Assembly (NCBI GenBank): GCA_021432635.1
Contig: MU270040.1
Span: 566,323 to 630,322, forward strand
Length of the DNA stretch: 64,000 bases
Source of the DNA: Thozetella sp. PMI_491
Lineage: Eukaryota; Ascomycota; Sordariomycetes; Chaetosphaeriales; Chaetosphaeriaceae
Reading direction: 5' to 3'
Position numbers and translations under genes: made by a program. The stretch's first letter is position 1, and every line of letters begins with the position of its first letter. Below are positions 12,401 to 22,211 of the stretch, in pieces. Below the pieces are notes generated by a model, which saw nothing but the letters and a program-made list of their open reading frames with translations, did not search any database and was not told the origin of the DNA.

Positions 12401-13786
12401 TCAAGGTGAAAGGGTTTCTGCATCTCCATGTTGCAACCCATTGCCCGCGTCAATACAGGGGCACAGTTTTGTTTCATTTATCTTACAGAGGGGACAGCCA
12501 TGTGGACGGGACGCGTATGTCACCTGTGCTCTGTTGCTCTACCACCACGGGAATGCTGCTCAATTTCGCCGATGGGAGTTGGACGTCACATAAGGGGGCG
12601 AGGTTATAGCCTTGATCTTCCTGGCTTAATCATGTATTCGGAGTTCCGTGACGGCCGAAGTGTCGCGAGGATCTTTTGGGCGAGCCACCTAATACGAGAG
12701 GGATCTTATTGCGGAAACCTCTGTACATGTGCTACTTAGAACCCGGGGTAGAAATGCAATTACAATATCATCTACAATGCTCCTAATTTTGGTAGCCTGT
12801 TCGCCATTCTACCTAGCTCGCCCCGCATCATTCCGGCGTGCCTCTCGGTGCAGGTTCTCTTCGAGGCCGCAGCACTTGAACAATGAGGACTATGCAGCCA
12901 ATAGAATACACGGCGCAGGTCTGCTGCCGGTAGCTTGCTTTGGCCGCGCTTAGAGACAGGGGAAACGCAAAAGTATTCACCCCACAGCCGGGCGAGTTGG
13001 AAGCTCACAGCCATGGAGCTCTCAAATGAGTCTGCGGTACAGACACCAAGGGTTCAAGTTGACCCGGGGTCGTGTGCCGAAGGAGACAGAGCGAGATCGG
13101 AAAAAGTACGAACTAATGCTCATTCAGTTCATTATTAATATATGTCCAGCCGAAGTCCAAAGAGATCCAGAGGACCGGATGGAGCCCGGAAATAACCTCA
13201 GAACAGACTAGGCTTCATCTCAGCGGCTCCTAGCGTGGAGGCAAGCGGCTCATGAGCGGTTGCGACCTACGAAGATAGCCAGGACTCTGGCGATGCATCA
13301 GAGCGAGGTAAGCACAGAGAATCATTATGACGATAGCCCCACCCTTTGAGGCTCTAATCTTTCCCCGGGTTTGGCTTCTGCAGGGCCAAAGTCACGGCAT
13401 GGTCTCGCAAGTGGGCGACCTCCTCCTCGCCTCTCCACTCGGAGAACGGCGTGGGGCGGACCGGTGTGGGCCGGTGCGCTAAGCCCGGAGAGTCCAGTGG
13501 GCCGGTTGCGGATGCCGGAGAGGGGGCTGCAAATAAAACTGTCACCGCCCCAGTTACTCTGCAGCCTTCATCTGGGGAAGGTCTTGGCTTAGAACCAGGC
13601 CGGGGCAGCACTGGCTTTCTTAGTTGCCCCAGATAAGGTGCAGTCTCGAGACTTGGGCAAACTCTCCTGGATACAGCTCCGGTTAATGTCTTCACCTTGC
13701 TCGGCCGCACAATTTGCAACCCACCCCAGGCTGGCACAGTCTAGGGTAGAATCGACGGCCGGTGTAGGAGCAGCTGAGTATACACC
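12401..13786. other. Intergenic region
   Basis: Between two tandem plus-strand genes. No gene recognised; the frames present are short and without family features. It should contain the 3' UTR of the mucin-like gene and the promoter of the MFS transporter. A GGTTCAAG phrase near 13050 resembles a tRNA B box only superficially; no cloverleaf can be drawn around it. Confidence 0.5.
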
Positions 13787-15428
13787 ATGGCTGCCACATC
13801 GTCCAGCACGAGTTTGGATGAACCAATCGAGGTAGAGAAGGCGGCACAAGAAGCTTTAGAAGAGCCCAATGGCAATGAAGTCGGTCTTGAGAATGAGGAT
13901 CCAACGCTCAAAAAGCGTGAGGAAGAAGGCTTCATGAACGCGGCAGCCGTGGTCAGTGACACCATTGACGATGCTGAATCCCTGGCGCCGGAGCCCGCGG
14001 CGGAGCCTCAGGGCATTCTGTCAGGGGCTATCGGCAGAGTAGTCAGTCGGACCAGTGCTAAGTCATGGAACCCTGGGCCGCCTCCTGACGGCGGCTGGCA
14101 GGCATGGGCTCAAGGTAATCAGCTCTCGCGCGTGTTTGCGCAACAGGAACTCTCTTGAACCTCTGTACGCTGACTCCTGGCAGCCTTCTATGGCCATCTC
14201 GTGATAATGAACACATGGGGGTATATCAACTCGTTCGGCGTCTTCCAAACCTACTACGCCACCACCCTGAACCATCCCCCTTCAGACATCTCGTGGATCG
14301 GCTCGATCCAGATCTTCCTGATTTACTTCGTCGGCGCCATCACGGGCCGTCTTACCGACGCAGGATATCTCCACCACTTGATCTTCCTGGGCACTGTGTT
14401 CCAGATCGTCGGCCTCTTCACCACGTCGGTGGCGACCGAGTACTGGCAGCTGTTCTTATCTCAGGGTATCTGCATGGGCCTGGGCAACGGTTTTCTTTTC
14501 TGTCCATCCTTGGCGGTGCTGTCGACCTACTTCAGCAAGCGACGCTCGTTGGCCCTCGGCTCGGCCGCAGCCGGCGGCGCCACCGGCGGATTGGTGTTCC
14601 CCAGCATCGCCAGGCAGCTTCTACCGACCTTGGGTTTCGCCTGGACGATGCGGACGATCGGGTTCATCCAGCTGGCGACTCTGGCCGTCGTCAACATTGG
14701 CATCCGGACGCGACTCCCGCCGCGGAAGACAGGGCCGTTCTTGGAGCTGTCGGCATTCAAGGAGCTGGAATACACGTTTTATGCGTGCGGGAGCTTTTTT
14801 GTAAGTGTACCGTCTTGGACGACTACATATTTCTGCATCACAACTGACCTAACTTCCTTCCCTTCAGAGTTGCTGGAGCGTCTATATCGCGTTTTATTAC
14901 CTGGCATCCTTCAGCCGGGACGTGATCGGCATGTCATACACCGACAGCCTGAACCTCTTGCTCGTGCTCAACGGTGGAGGCGCCATCGGGCGGCTGGTGC
15001 CGAACCACATCGCAGACAAGGTCGGCCCCATCAACGTGTTTGTGCCAACCGCCGCCATCGCCGGCATCTGCCTCTTCTGCTGGATGGCGGTGTCCAATGT
15101 GGCCGGGCTGTATGTGTGGGCCGTCTTCTACGGCATCGCGGCCGGTGGCATCCAGAGCCTATTCCCGGCGGGCCTAAGCAGCCTAACTACGGACCTGCGG
15201 AAGGCCGGGGTGAGGCTGGGCATGGTATTTACCCTCACTAGCTTTGCAACGCTGACCGGGCCGCCCCTTGCGGGTGCTCTTATCACCGCAGCGGATGGCA
15301 AGTACTATGGCGCACAAGCGTTTGCGGGTGCCGCACTAATCATCGGATCGGGATTCATGGTGGCGGCGAGGGTGGTGAGGAGTAGGAAGGTAAAAGGCAG
15401 CGGATCCATTCTGCGGGTGAAGGTCTGA
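13787..15428 (+). CDS. MFS transporter, monocarboxylate (MCT) type
   Basis: A plasma-membrane carrier of about 501 aa. Exons are 13787-14114, 14184-14800 and 14868-15428; both introns have GT-AG ends (GTAATC...GGCAG and GTAAGT...TTCAG). A ~105-residue acidic hydrophilic N-terminus precedes the motif PPPDGGWQAWAQ, the hallmark DGG(W/Y)GW-like entry to the first membrane helix of MCT-type carriers. About 12 hydrophobic segments follow, with a central loop after RTRLPPRKTGPF. TM5 has the small-residue run GSAAAGGATGG. The C-terminal half contains the typical NHIADKVG and YGIAAGGIQSLFPAGL phrases. Fungal relatives carry monocarboxylates, riboflavin or unknown substrates, so the substrate is not predicted. 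The start is the ACCATGGC at 13785. Confidence 0.88.
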
Positions 15429-15718
15429 AGCCGGGAGGCGTGCCGCACATCTAGCCAAAGCCGGTGGGATGATGCCATGTGCATTAGATAAAAGCGAGGT
15501 ACATACATATATGGACTTAATAATGTGCATAAAGCTACCATGGAAGTCCATAGCGCAAAAATTGTGTTGCAGCCCCAAGATGGAAGATCACGCCCCAACT
15601 CCGACCATGCCATATGATCCTGGCCTCGGTGGCCTACCCATTCAGCAGGTTCAGGCTTTGCTCCCTGCCCTGTCTCTCTTTTTTTCCGTTGGAGCCCCAG
15701 CGTCAACCCAGAGCCTCG

Positions 15719-16411
15719 TCATGGACTAGCCTTCGCCTTTCCTTTCCGGTCCCCCGCCAAGCCAAAGAACTCTCGAATGTTCCACCTCCTCTTATCAGAA
15801 TCCGACCCAGATGTCGGCGAGGTGGGTGAGAAGATGCCCGGGCGCCGCGCTGGGAAGTGGACGACCTCAGTTGGTCTCCCTAAAAAGGACCATGTTAGCA
15901 CGCTTCGTCCAGTACAGGATCACGAAGGCCGCAGCATGGGCCCCGCCACGGGTGAGATGCCAAGGTTGTGCGTACTGATGTTTCCGGCTCCGCCAATCCC
16001 ATAGCCCCTCAATTGCCTGTCCCGAACCACAGTCTCACGCTCCTCCTCCTCCGTCTCCGAATCGGTCGCGCCGCCGGACCCCACCCCGTCCAAGCTGCGC
16101 CGCCTCCGCGGCCGCCTTGGCGAGATAGTGCTTCCCACTGCGGACTCGTACCCCGGCCCGGCGGTGTTCTTCAGGTCCATAGTCGACACGCTCCGTACCA
16201 CGACCAGCTTGCCCTGGACCCGCACCGTGTGCCGCTTCCGCTTCGCCGGGAGCAGGCGGCTCGTGTCTGGGTCGAGCTCGCGCAGCTCGACGTCGGCATC
16301 TGATGCACGCCGCGACGGGCTCTGGTTGGGCAGGATGGCCCCGATCTCTTCGGCCAGCTCGTCCAGGATGGGGGGTAGCGGGGGAGGTGGCGTGTATGGG
16401 TGGGAGCGCAT
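15719..16411 (-). CDS. Unknown 198-aa hydrophilic protein
   Basis: I do not recognise this family. Proposed exons are 16411-15976 and 15879-15719. The intron starts GTACGC, contains a good GCTAAC branch site and ends TTTTTAG. The predicted protein begins MRSHPYTPPPPLPPILDELA, then has a basic patch (KRKRHTVRVQGKLVVVRSVS), an Arg-rich segment, an acidic DSETEEEERETVVRD block, and ends in a KRRWNIREFFGLAGDRKGK-like tail. The frame remains open upstream of the ATG (residues ...LAAHETAE), so an additional 5' exon is possible, with a candidate acceptor near 16470. The donor is weak; an alternative donor closer to the branch (GTGATC) leads quickly to a stop. Confidence is moderate that this is a gene and lower for its exact ends. 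Confidence 0.5.
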
Positions 16412-17933
16412 CTCGGCGGTCTCGTGGGCCGCCAGGGTAGCGGTCTGCTGCTCCTGGGTCCCGGCTCAGGGCTCGACTGTCCGGGGCGAAAACCCTCGAG
16501 GGTTCCCCTGTCGCGCTGTCGGCAGTCGGGGAGCGAGGGTGGACCCAAAAAAGGTGAAGGAGGGAGGTGGCCGGTGGACGGCGAGGGAATTACAAACAAA
16601 CAGGACGCGATTTGCGATCTATTCTGCCATTGAGGTCGACCGGGTACGCGGCGGTAGCTGCTCTCGAGACCTGTCAGAAGGCAGGAGACAAGGGGGGGCG
16701 ACCCGGAGCGGCGGTTGATAAACGTATGCAAGATCTCAGGCGAGGGGGAAGGCGGTGTCGTTGCTTTTAACGTTTCAATCATCGTCAGCCGTAGTGGCGT
16801 CGGCCCTGTCAATCTCATTTAAACCGCATGCAGGGCATCTCAGAACAGCACTGCATCCCGCGTCGGGGGGTGCTGTATGGGGTTTAGATCAAGACGTCGT
16901 TGGCGCACCCCTGCACGAGCGTCTGATGCCAAGGCGACGCCCGCCCCAATATGACCGGCGTCCAAGCTCTTTCTGTCCTGTTTGTGAGATGAGAGGTGAG
17001 AGATGAGAGATGCTCTCCTCTCAGCTACCGTACAAAAATCGGGAATGTTCCCAAGCGTCTAGGCCTCATGGCAGCATTCACCTGCGCGCTCTGTGCCTGG
17101 CAAGCCTGGTTCGCGAACAGGCGGCGCTCTCCGAACCAACCTTTGCAGGGGGAAAGTGGCCGGCGCCCCACCCCCCCCTTGCAGCGGTCGTGCATCGGTG
17201 GCAGCTCTGTGGAGCAAACCGGCTGAACCGGGCGCGGCGCAGAAGCAAGGTCGACCGAGACACTGGCTCGGCCCGCGCACCGGGAGCTCGCCGGGGGTCC
17301 GGCGCTGGTGGCTGACTACCGCTCATCGAGTATGGAGGGAAACGAGCTGAAAGGGCCAGAATTCACCTATCTCTATCGCTTACATCTCATTGCTGTGCTC
17401 TCCTCTTTCCCCTTTTCCCCCTTTTCCCCCGTTTCTTCCCCCTCTGCGCCTCTACCGCTTAGGCCCTCCCTTCAAAGAGAGAACAAACATGGTCCTACCC
17501 AAGATCACGCCTGCAATATAAAGAAAAACGATGTCTGTCCATTAGATTCGCCGACCCGCCCAGTTATTTGGACTTTTAGACTGCTTAACTAAAAGGCACG
17601 TGTATTGTGTGTGGATTGTATGTCGATAGCTTATGAGGGCGAGTCAGTAGCTTGAGCTGGGCGGTGGAACTTAGCAGGTTTATCGTCAAAGCGAAGCTGA
17701 ACTAGGCGCGTTTCAAGGAATTTGCCGCCTGATGATGTCACTGTTACCGTCCAGCGGCGTCACGTGGATCGGGATAGGAGAGCGGCAGCTGTTTTCCTTC
17801 CACAAAACGTCTAGCAGGTGCTCTCTCTCCTATTATAGCAGGAGCAACTCGACCCGATGGAAGTTGGCCAAAGAAGTCCCCAGCGACCCATTCCGTAGTG
17901 GTCGTAGGAGCTCGCGGGCCTGCAGCTCCCGCC
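16412..17933. other. Divergent intergenic region
   Basis: Lies between the unknown minus-strand gene and the hybrid histidine kinase. No gene recognised. It includes a nearly uninterrupted pyrimidine run on the plus strand (about 17398-17445), probably part of the kinase promoter or leader. The last ~350 bp have lower GC content than the genes around them. Confidence 0.5.
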
Positions 17934-20900
17934 ATGAGCGAACCACATGCTGAACCCCTCGTCGCATCCTGCCCAACCCTGTCTACAGATCGGTCCCAGT
18001 CGCAATTCACAAACGTCAATTTTGTCGAATTCCTCAATTCCGATCCGAGGTTGAATTTCGTGCTAGACTTGAAGGGCAATGGTGTTGCATCTCATCCTGC
18101 TGGATCCTTGGCATTCTGCAATTCTGCACTACAAAGATCTACCCATATCCACTCCTATATCATCGGCGCCTTTACCCAGGGAAGGGCAGAAACACATCAT
18201 GAAGAAGACAGATTCGCACAATGGGTCATCGGCCGAACCACACATAGCAGATCCAGGCCCTCCAAGGTTTTCTTCGGTGCTCTCTGGACAGTGGCGTTGC
18301 TCCCCGATAACTGGGCGGTGATCAGCGGTATCGACCTCGCTCACTGTGACTGGGACAGCTCCAGTAACCATACAGACCTTAGCAACGCTTCTCTGTCACA
18401 AGATGATGCGCTGCTAGGATCTCCACCCGGGATCTCGGCACAGTTATCGTCAGGTCCGGATACCGACGTCAAACCTTATCGGACACCAAGAAGCCTTAGG
18501 ACACCGGCAGGGGAGATATGGCCACCAGCAGGACTTGGAGATTCAGCTCACGTTTCTTGGATTCGAGAATTCGATTGGGCGTCCACATCCCTGGGGCCAA
18601 CTGAGAACTGGCCCCCGCTGTTGAAACAGGCCTGCGAAATGATGCTCGCCAATCCCGAGCCTGCGACCGTCTTTTGGGGACGAGACCTGATCCTAATCTA
18701 CAACGAGGCCTACATCGCACTCGCAGGGAACAAGCACCCGGACATGATGGGGGGCTCGGCACGAGTGCACTGGAAAGAAGTCTGGGACCAATACGATCCA
18801 CTTTTCGACCAGATGTTTCTTGACGGGAAGCCTTTCACACAGGACAAGACCCAGCTCTTCATCCACCGAAGTAGCTATCTCGAGGAAGGCTACTTTAACA
18901 TGCGAGTAGTGCCTCTAATAGACGATGACGGATCGGTAGTCGGGTTTTATGAGCCGGTGTCAGAAGTCACGAAACAAACCTTGTCAGAACGGAGAATGTA
19001 TATGCTGCTCAAGTTGAGCGAACGTACTTCTTCCGAGACTTCGTTGCGCGGCCTCTGGCGCCGACTGCTGGAATCTTTGGGTGACCACCCAAGCGACATA
19101 CACTTTGCGGTGTTGTACCATTTGCACCCCAGCACTCGACCGGGCTCTACCCTTCGTTATGACCTTGAAGGCGCTATCGGTTCTGGCCTGGAAGCGCGAG
19201 GGTTTCCGCAGGAATTGGATATTCATGCTTCTGGAGCCGATGACATCGTAACCTCTCTTCGACGGGCTCATGAGAGCGGCGCATCAGTCCTTCTCACCAC
19301 GTCCGACGGATCTCTTTCGCCGTCCATACTTCAAAAGCTCGAGGCCGCTGGCATGACCGAGGCCCCAAGAGCCTGCATTGTCTGCCCTCTCTCATCGAGT
19401 GTTGACGACAGCGTCGATGCTCTCCTAGTTCTGGGCATTAGTCCAAGAAGGTCCTACGACGAGGACTATGAACTCTTCATCAACCTGCTCATTCGGCAAG
19501 TCGAGAGCACCATTACCTCCGTCAAGATGGTCGAAAAGGAGAAGGAACAGCTCCGGCAGCAAGCATTATACGATAGCGAGCTCAAGTTCAAGAAGTTTGC
19601 TGAGAATGCCCAAGTTGGCATATTCAGTTTCGACCCTCTGGGTAACATCACGTTCTGCAACGAATCGTGGCTCGAATTGAGCGGTCACGACCGAAATGAT
19701 ATGTCCGCAATGTCTTGGACTCACGATGTTCATCCAGAGAACGCTGCGGAAATCAAAGGCTACTGGGACAAGCTTGTCAATCTGGAAGGCCCACAGACAT
19801 TCGAAGTTCAGTACAAGAAGCCTTGGAGGCCCGCAAACCTCAATGATGAGTCGATTTCGTTGGACCGGACCTGGGTTGTGGCTTCTGCGTATGCTGAGGT
19901 TTCTGACGAGGGCGAATTGACGGCGATACTGGGCTGTGTCACAGACATATCGAGCTTCAAGTGGGTTGATCAGCTGCAGTCTCACCGGTTAAGCGAAGCG
20001 CTCGAGCTCAAGCGACAACAGGAAAACTTCCTTGATATTACTTCACACGAGATGCGCAATCCTCTGAATGCAATTCTGCATTGCGCCGCAGAGCTTATCG
20101 AAACACTTCCGGGGCTAGCAGAAACCGCGCCGACACCCGAGCGGTCAATGATCCTTCGGGGTTGCCTAGAGGCATCCCGGACGATTGTGTACTGTGGGCG
20201 GCATCAGAAACGAATCATCGATGACGTGCTAACACTGTCGAAACTGGACTCTAACTTGCTAAGCATCACGCCAGTCGAAACCCGCCCACTAGACGTGGTT
20301 GGAGAAGTGCTGAGAGTTTTCGATACTGAGATCCGGACTTCGAGCATCAAGACCAAGACAGAGCTCGCGCCATCATACACGGCGCTGCAGATAGAAACTC
20401 TTCTAGTTGACCCGCATCGCCTCTTGCAAATTCTCATTAACCTCGTCGCCAATGCTGTCAAATTCACCAAAGGAGAGTCTCTGCGAGGCTTACATGTGGT
20501 GGTTGGGGCACACGAGACAGAGCCGATCAGCTCGGAGGACGGAGTGCGCTACGTGCCCAGCGGTCGTCGTCCCGCTGACCCGACGATTCATCCGGATTGG
20601 GGGACAGGAGAGGTTGTATTTTTGCACTTCTCGGTCCAGGATACCGGGCCCGGGATGAGCCGCGAGGAAGCAGATCTCTTATTCAATCGTTTTTCACAGG
20701 CATCTCCGCGAACACATGTGCAATATGGTGGGTCTGGGCTGGGCCTTTTCATCAGTCGGGAGTTGGCAGAGCTACACGGTGGCCGCATTGGCATCTCATC
20801 GGAGCTTGGCTATGGCAGTACATTCGACTTTTATGTCAAAGGACGGAGGCCTATGAGGAGTGAGACTCCGAACGCCCCCAACAACACTCCCCCCATCATA

Positions 20901-21446
20901 TATCTCCCGCAAAGACCAGTTCCGAAAACGCGGTTATCAGCCGAGCCCCTTACGCCAATCCTGTTTCCTTCAAAAGTCGCCCGCCGCCCGTCAAGGACCC
21001 CTTCTTGGCCGTTGGACGTCCACGTCCTCATCGTGGAGGATAACCTCATCAACCAAAAGATACTGGCCAAGCTCATCCAAAAGCAAGGCTGGGCCACCAG
21101 CGTCGCCAATCACGGCGAGGAAGCCCTCGCAGAGATCAACAAGTCGACCTGGCGCCAGAGCCCTGTGGCCGGGTGTCTCCGCGCCGAAACGAAGCTCGAT
21201 ATCGTGCTGGCAGACATCGAGATGCCGGTCATGGATGGTAAGGACTTCGTCCGGCATGTCAGGCGACTGCAGGACGAAGGGGTTTTGGCTAGGCATATAC
21301 CTGTTATTGCGGTCACTGGCAATGCTCGCAATGAGCAGATTCGACAAGCTGAAGAGTGCGGCTTCGATGAGGTTGTCAGTAAGCCTTACCGTGAGGAGGA
21401 TATCATTGCCATTGTTCTTAAGTACACGAACAGAGCCGACACATGA
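17934..21446 (+). CDS. Hybrid histidine kinase (PAS/GAF-like, HisKA, HATPase, receiver)
   Basis: A two-component sensor of about 1170 aa in a single exon. The ATG at 17934 is the first in frame. Layout: a unique N-terminal ~200 residues; a PAS-like region (~212-330; SLGPTENWPP, FWGRDLILIYNEAYIALAG); a GAF-like region (~350-540); a second PAS (~548-680; FAENAQVGIFSFDPLGNITF); HisKA with the H box DITSHEMRNPLNA and phospho-acceptor His at about 705; HATPase_c with N box (NLVANAVKF), G1 (DTGPGM), F (NRFSQ) and G2 (GGSGLGLFI). The C-terminal receiver (~1026-1165) has LIVEDN, phospho-acceptor Asp at about 1094 in LADIEMPVMDG, Thr in AVTGNA and Lys in SKPY. All residues needed for phosphorelay are present. 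It would pass phosphate to the cell's HPt protein (Ypd1 type). The signal is unknown; no membrane segment is seen, so it is probably cytosolic. Confidence 0.93.
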   Translation: MSEPHAEPLVASCPTLSTDRSQSQFTNVNFVEFLNSDPRLNFVLDLKGNGVASHPAGSLAFCNSALQRSTHIHSYIIGAFTQGRAETHHEEDRFAQWVIGRTTHSRSRPSKVFFGALWTVALLPDNWAVISGIDLAHCDWDSSSNHTDLSNASLSQDDALLGSPPGISAQLSSGPDTDVKPYRTPRSLRTPAGEIWPPAGLGDSAHVSWIREFDWASTSLGPTENWPPLLKQACEMMLANPEPATVFWGRDLILIYNEAYIALAGNKHPDMMGGSARVHWKEVWDQYDPLFDQMFLDGKPFTQDKTQLFIHRSSYLEEGYFNMRVVPLIDDDGSVVGFYEPVSEVTKQTLSERRMYMLLKLSERTSSETSLRGLWRRLLESLGDHPSDIHFAVLYHLHPSTRPGSTLRYDLEGAIGSGLEARGFPQELDIHASGADDIVTSLRRAHESGASVLLTTSDGSLSPSILQKLEAAGMTEAPRACIVCPLSSSVDDSVDALLVLGISPRRSYDEDYELFINLLIRQVESTITSVKMVEKEKEQLRQQALYDSELKFKKFAENAQVGIFSFDPLGNITFCNESWLELSGHDRNDMSAMSWTHDVHPENAAEIKGYWDKLVNLEGPQTFEVQYKKPWRPANLNDESISLDRTWVVASAYAEVSDEGELTAILGCVTDISSFKWVDQLQSHRLSEALELKRQQENFLDITSHEMRNPLNAILHCAAELIETLPGLAETAPTPERSMILRGCLEASRTIVYCGRHQKRIIDDVLTLSKLDSNLLSITPVETRPLDVVGEVLRVFDTEIRTSSIKTKTELAPSYTALQIETLLVDPHRLLQILINLVANAVKFTKGESLRGLHVVVGAHETEPISSEDGVRYVPSGRRPADPTIHPDWGTGEVVFLHFSVQDTGPGMSREEADLLFNRFSQASPRTHVQYGGSGLGLFISRELAELHGGRIGISSELGYGSTFDFYVKGRRPMRSETPNAPNNTPPIIYLPQRPVPKTRLSAEPLTPILFPSKVARRPSRTPSWPLDVHVLIVEDNLINQKILAKLIQKQGWATSVANHGEEALAEINKSTWRQSPVAGCLRAETKLDIVLADIEMPVMDGKDFVRHVRRLQDEGVLARHIPVIAVTGNARNEQIRQAEECGFDEVVSKPYREEDIIAIVLKYTNRADT

Positions 21447-22211
21447 GGACTCATAAGGGTCAGATCTTGTAAAAACTCTTCGTACGGCGGAGGGAATAGA
21501 AATTACCATTGTTCAAGCGCGCTCGTCGTATTGATCGGAGATAATCTATCAAAGAGTTGCTTATTTAACCTCTACTAAACTTTGGTCTGAATATAGTGAC
21601 TTCATCTCAATAGTCACCCGGAAGTTAAGAGCCGTAACCTTCATTTGGCAGACGCTGGCGCTCTCTGTAAAGCATTCAGCATATGTGCTCTGCGGTTATC
21701 GTAGCCTACACTAGTGGCGTACGGCCAGAGTTGTCAGCTCTATTGATGGCACATACAATAGTAGGTCATATAAAGAGATACAATACAAGTTCACAGGAGC
21801 TAGTAGGGAGCCAAAAGGCCCTTTACTGGCTGCCAACCCCCTAAATTTAGTTACCCTGTGTTTCATATCTAGTTAAAAAATACGCAAGGGTTGTTGTGGA
21901 TGGTAAGTATCTTGTAGATGGCTAACATAGTTCATGTAGACGGTGCTTCATGGTGATCCTGGACATTCTAGACTCATATTCACTTTCGGTTATTTAAGCC
22001 ATTGGGTCCCAGCTACGATGCTCATTTGATATTTAACCTCAATAAGTCCTGTATTTCCATTAATATTTCATCGTTATCTAGAGATATCGCTGCTTCTAGA
22101 GGTCACATCATTCCACTGTCCCTCCTATCTGCATAGTTCAAACAGCTTTCGGACGTCAAGTAAAATAAAGAGACGAGCCACGATACTCTTCTGCGTCTCC
22201 GGTGTTCTAGT
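21447..22211. other. AT-richer convergent intergenic region
   Basis: Downstream of both the kinase (+) and the OPT transporter (-). GC content is visibly lower than in the genes around it, with many TTAA/TATT/AGTT words. No gene or recognisable repeat family. It must hold both 3' UTRs. The drop in GC could reflect a decayed insert or simply the 3' flanks; sequence alone does not decide. Confidence 0.5.

Noticed and set aside
13040-13075. B-box-like GGTTCAAG
   Set aside because: The expected CC following the box is absent and no A box or cloverleaf fits.
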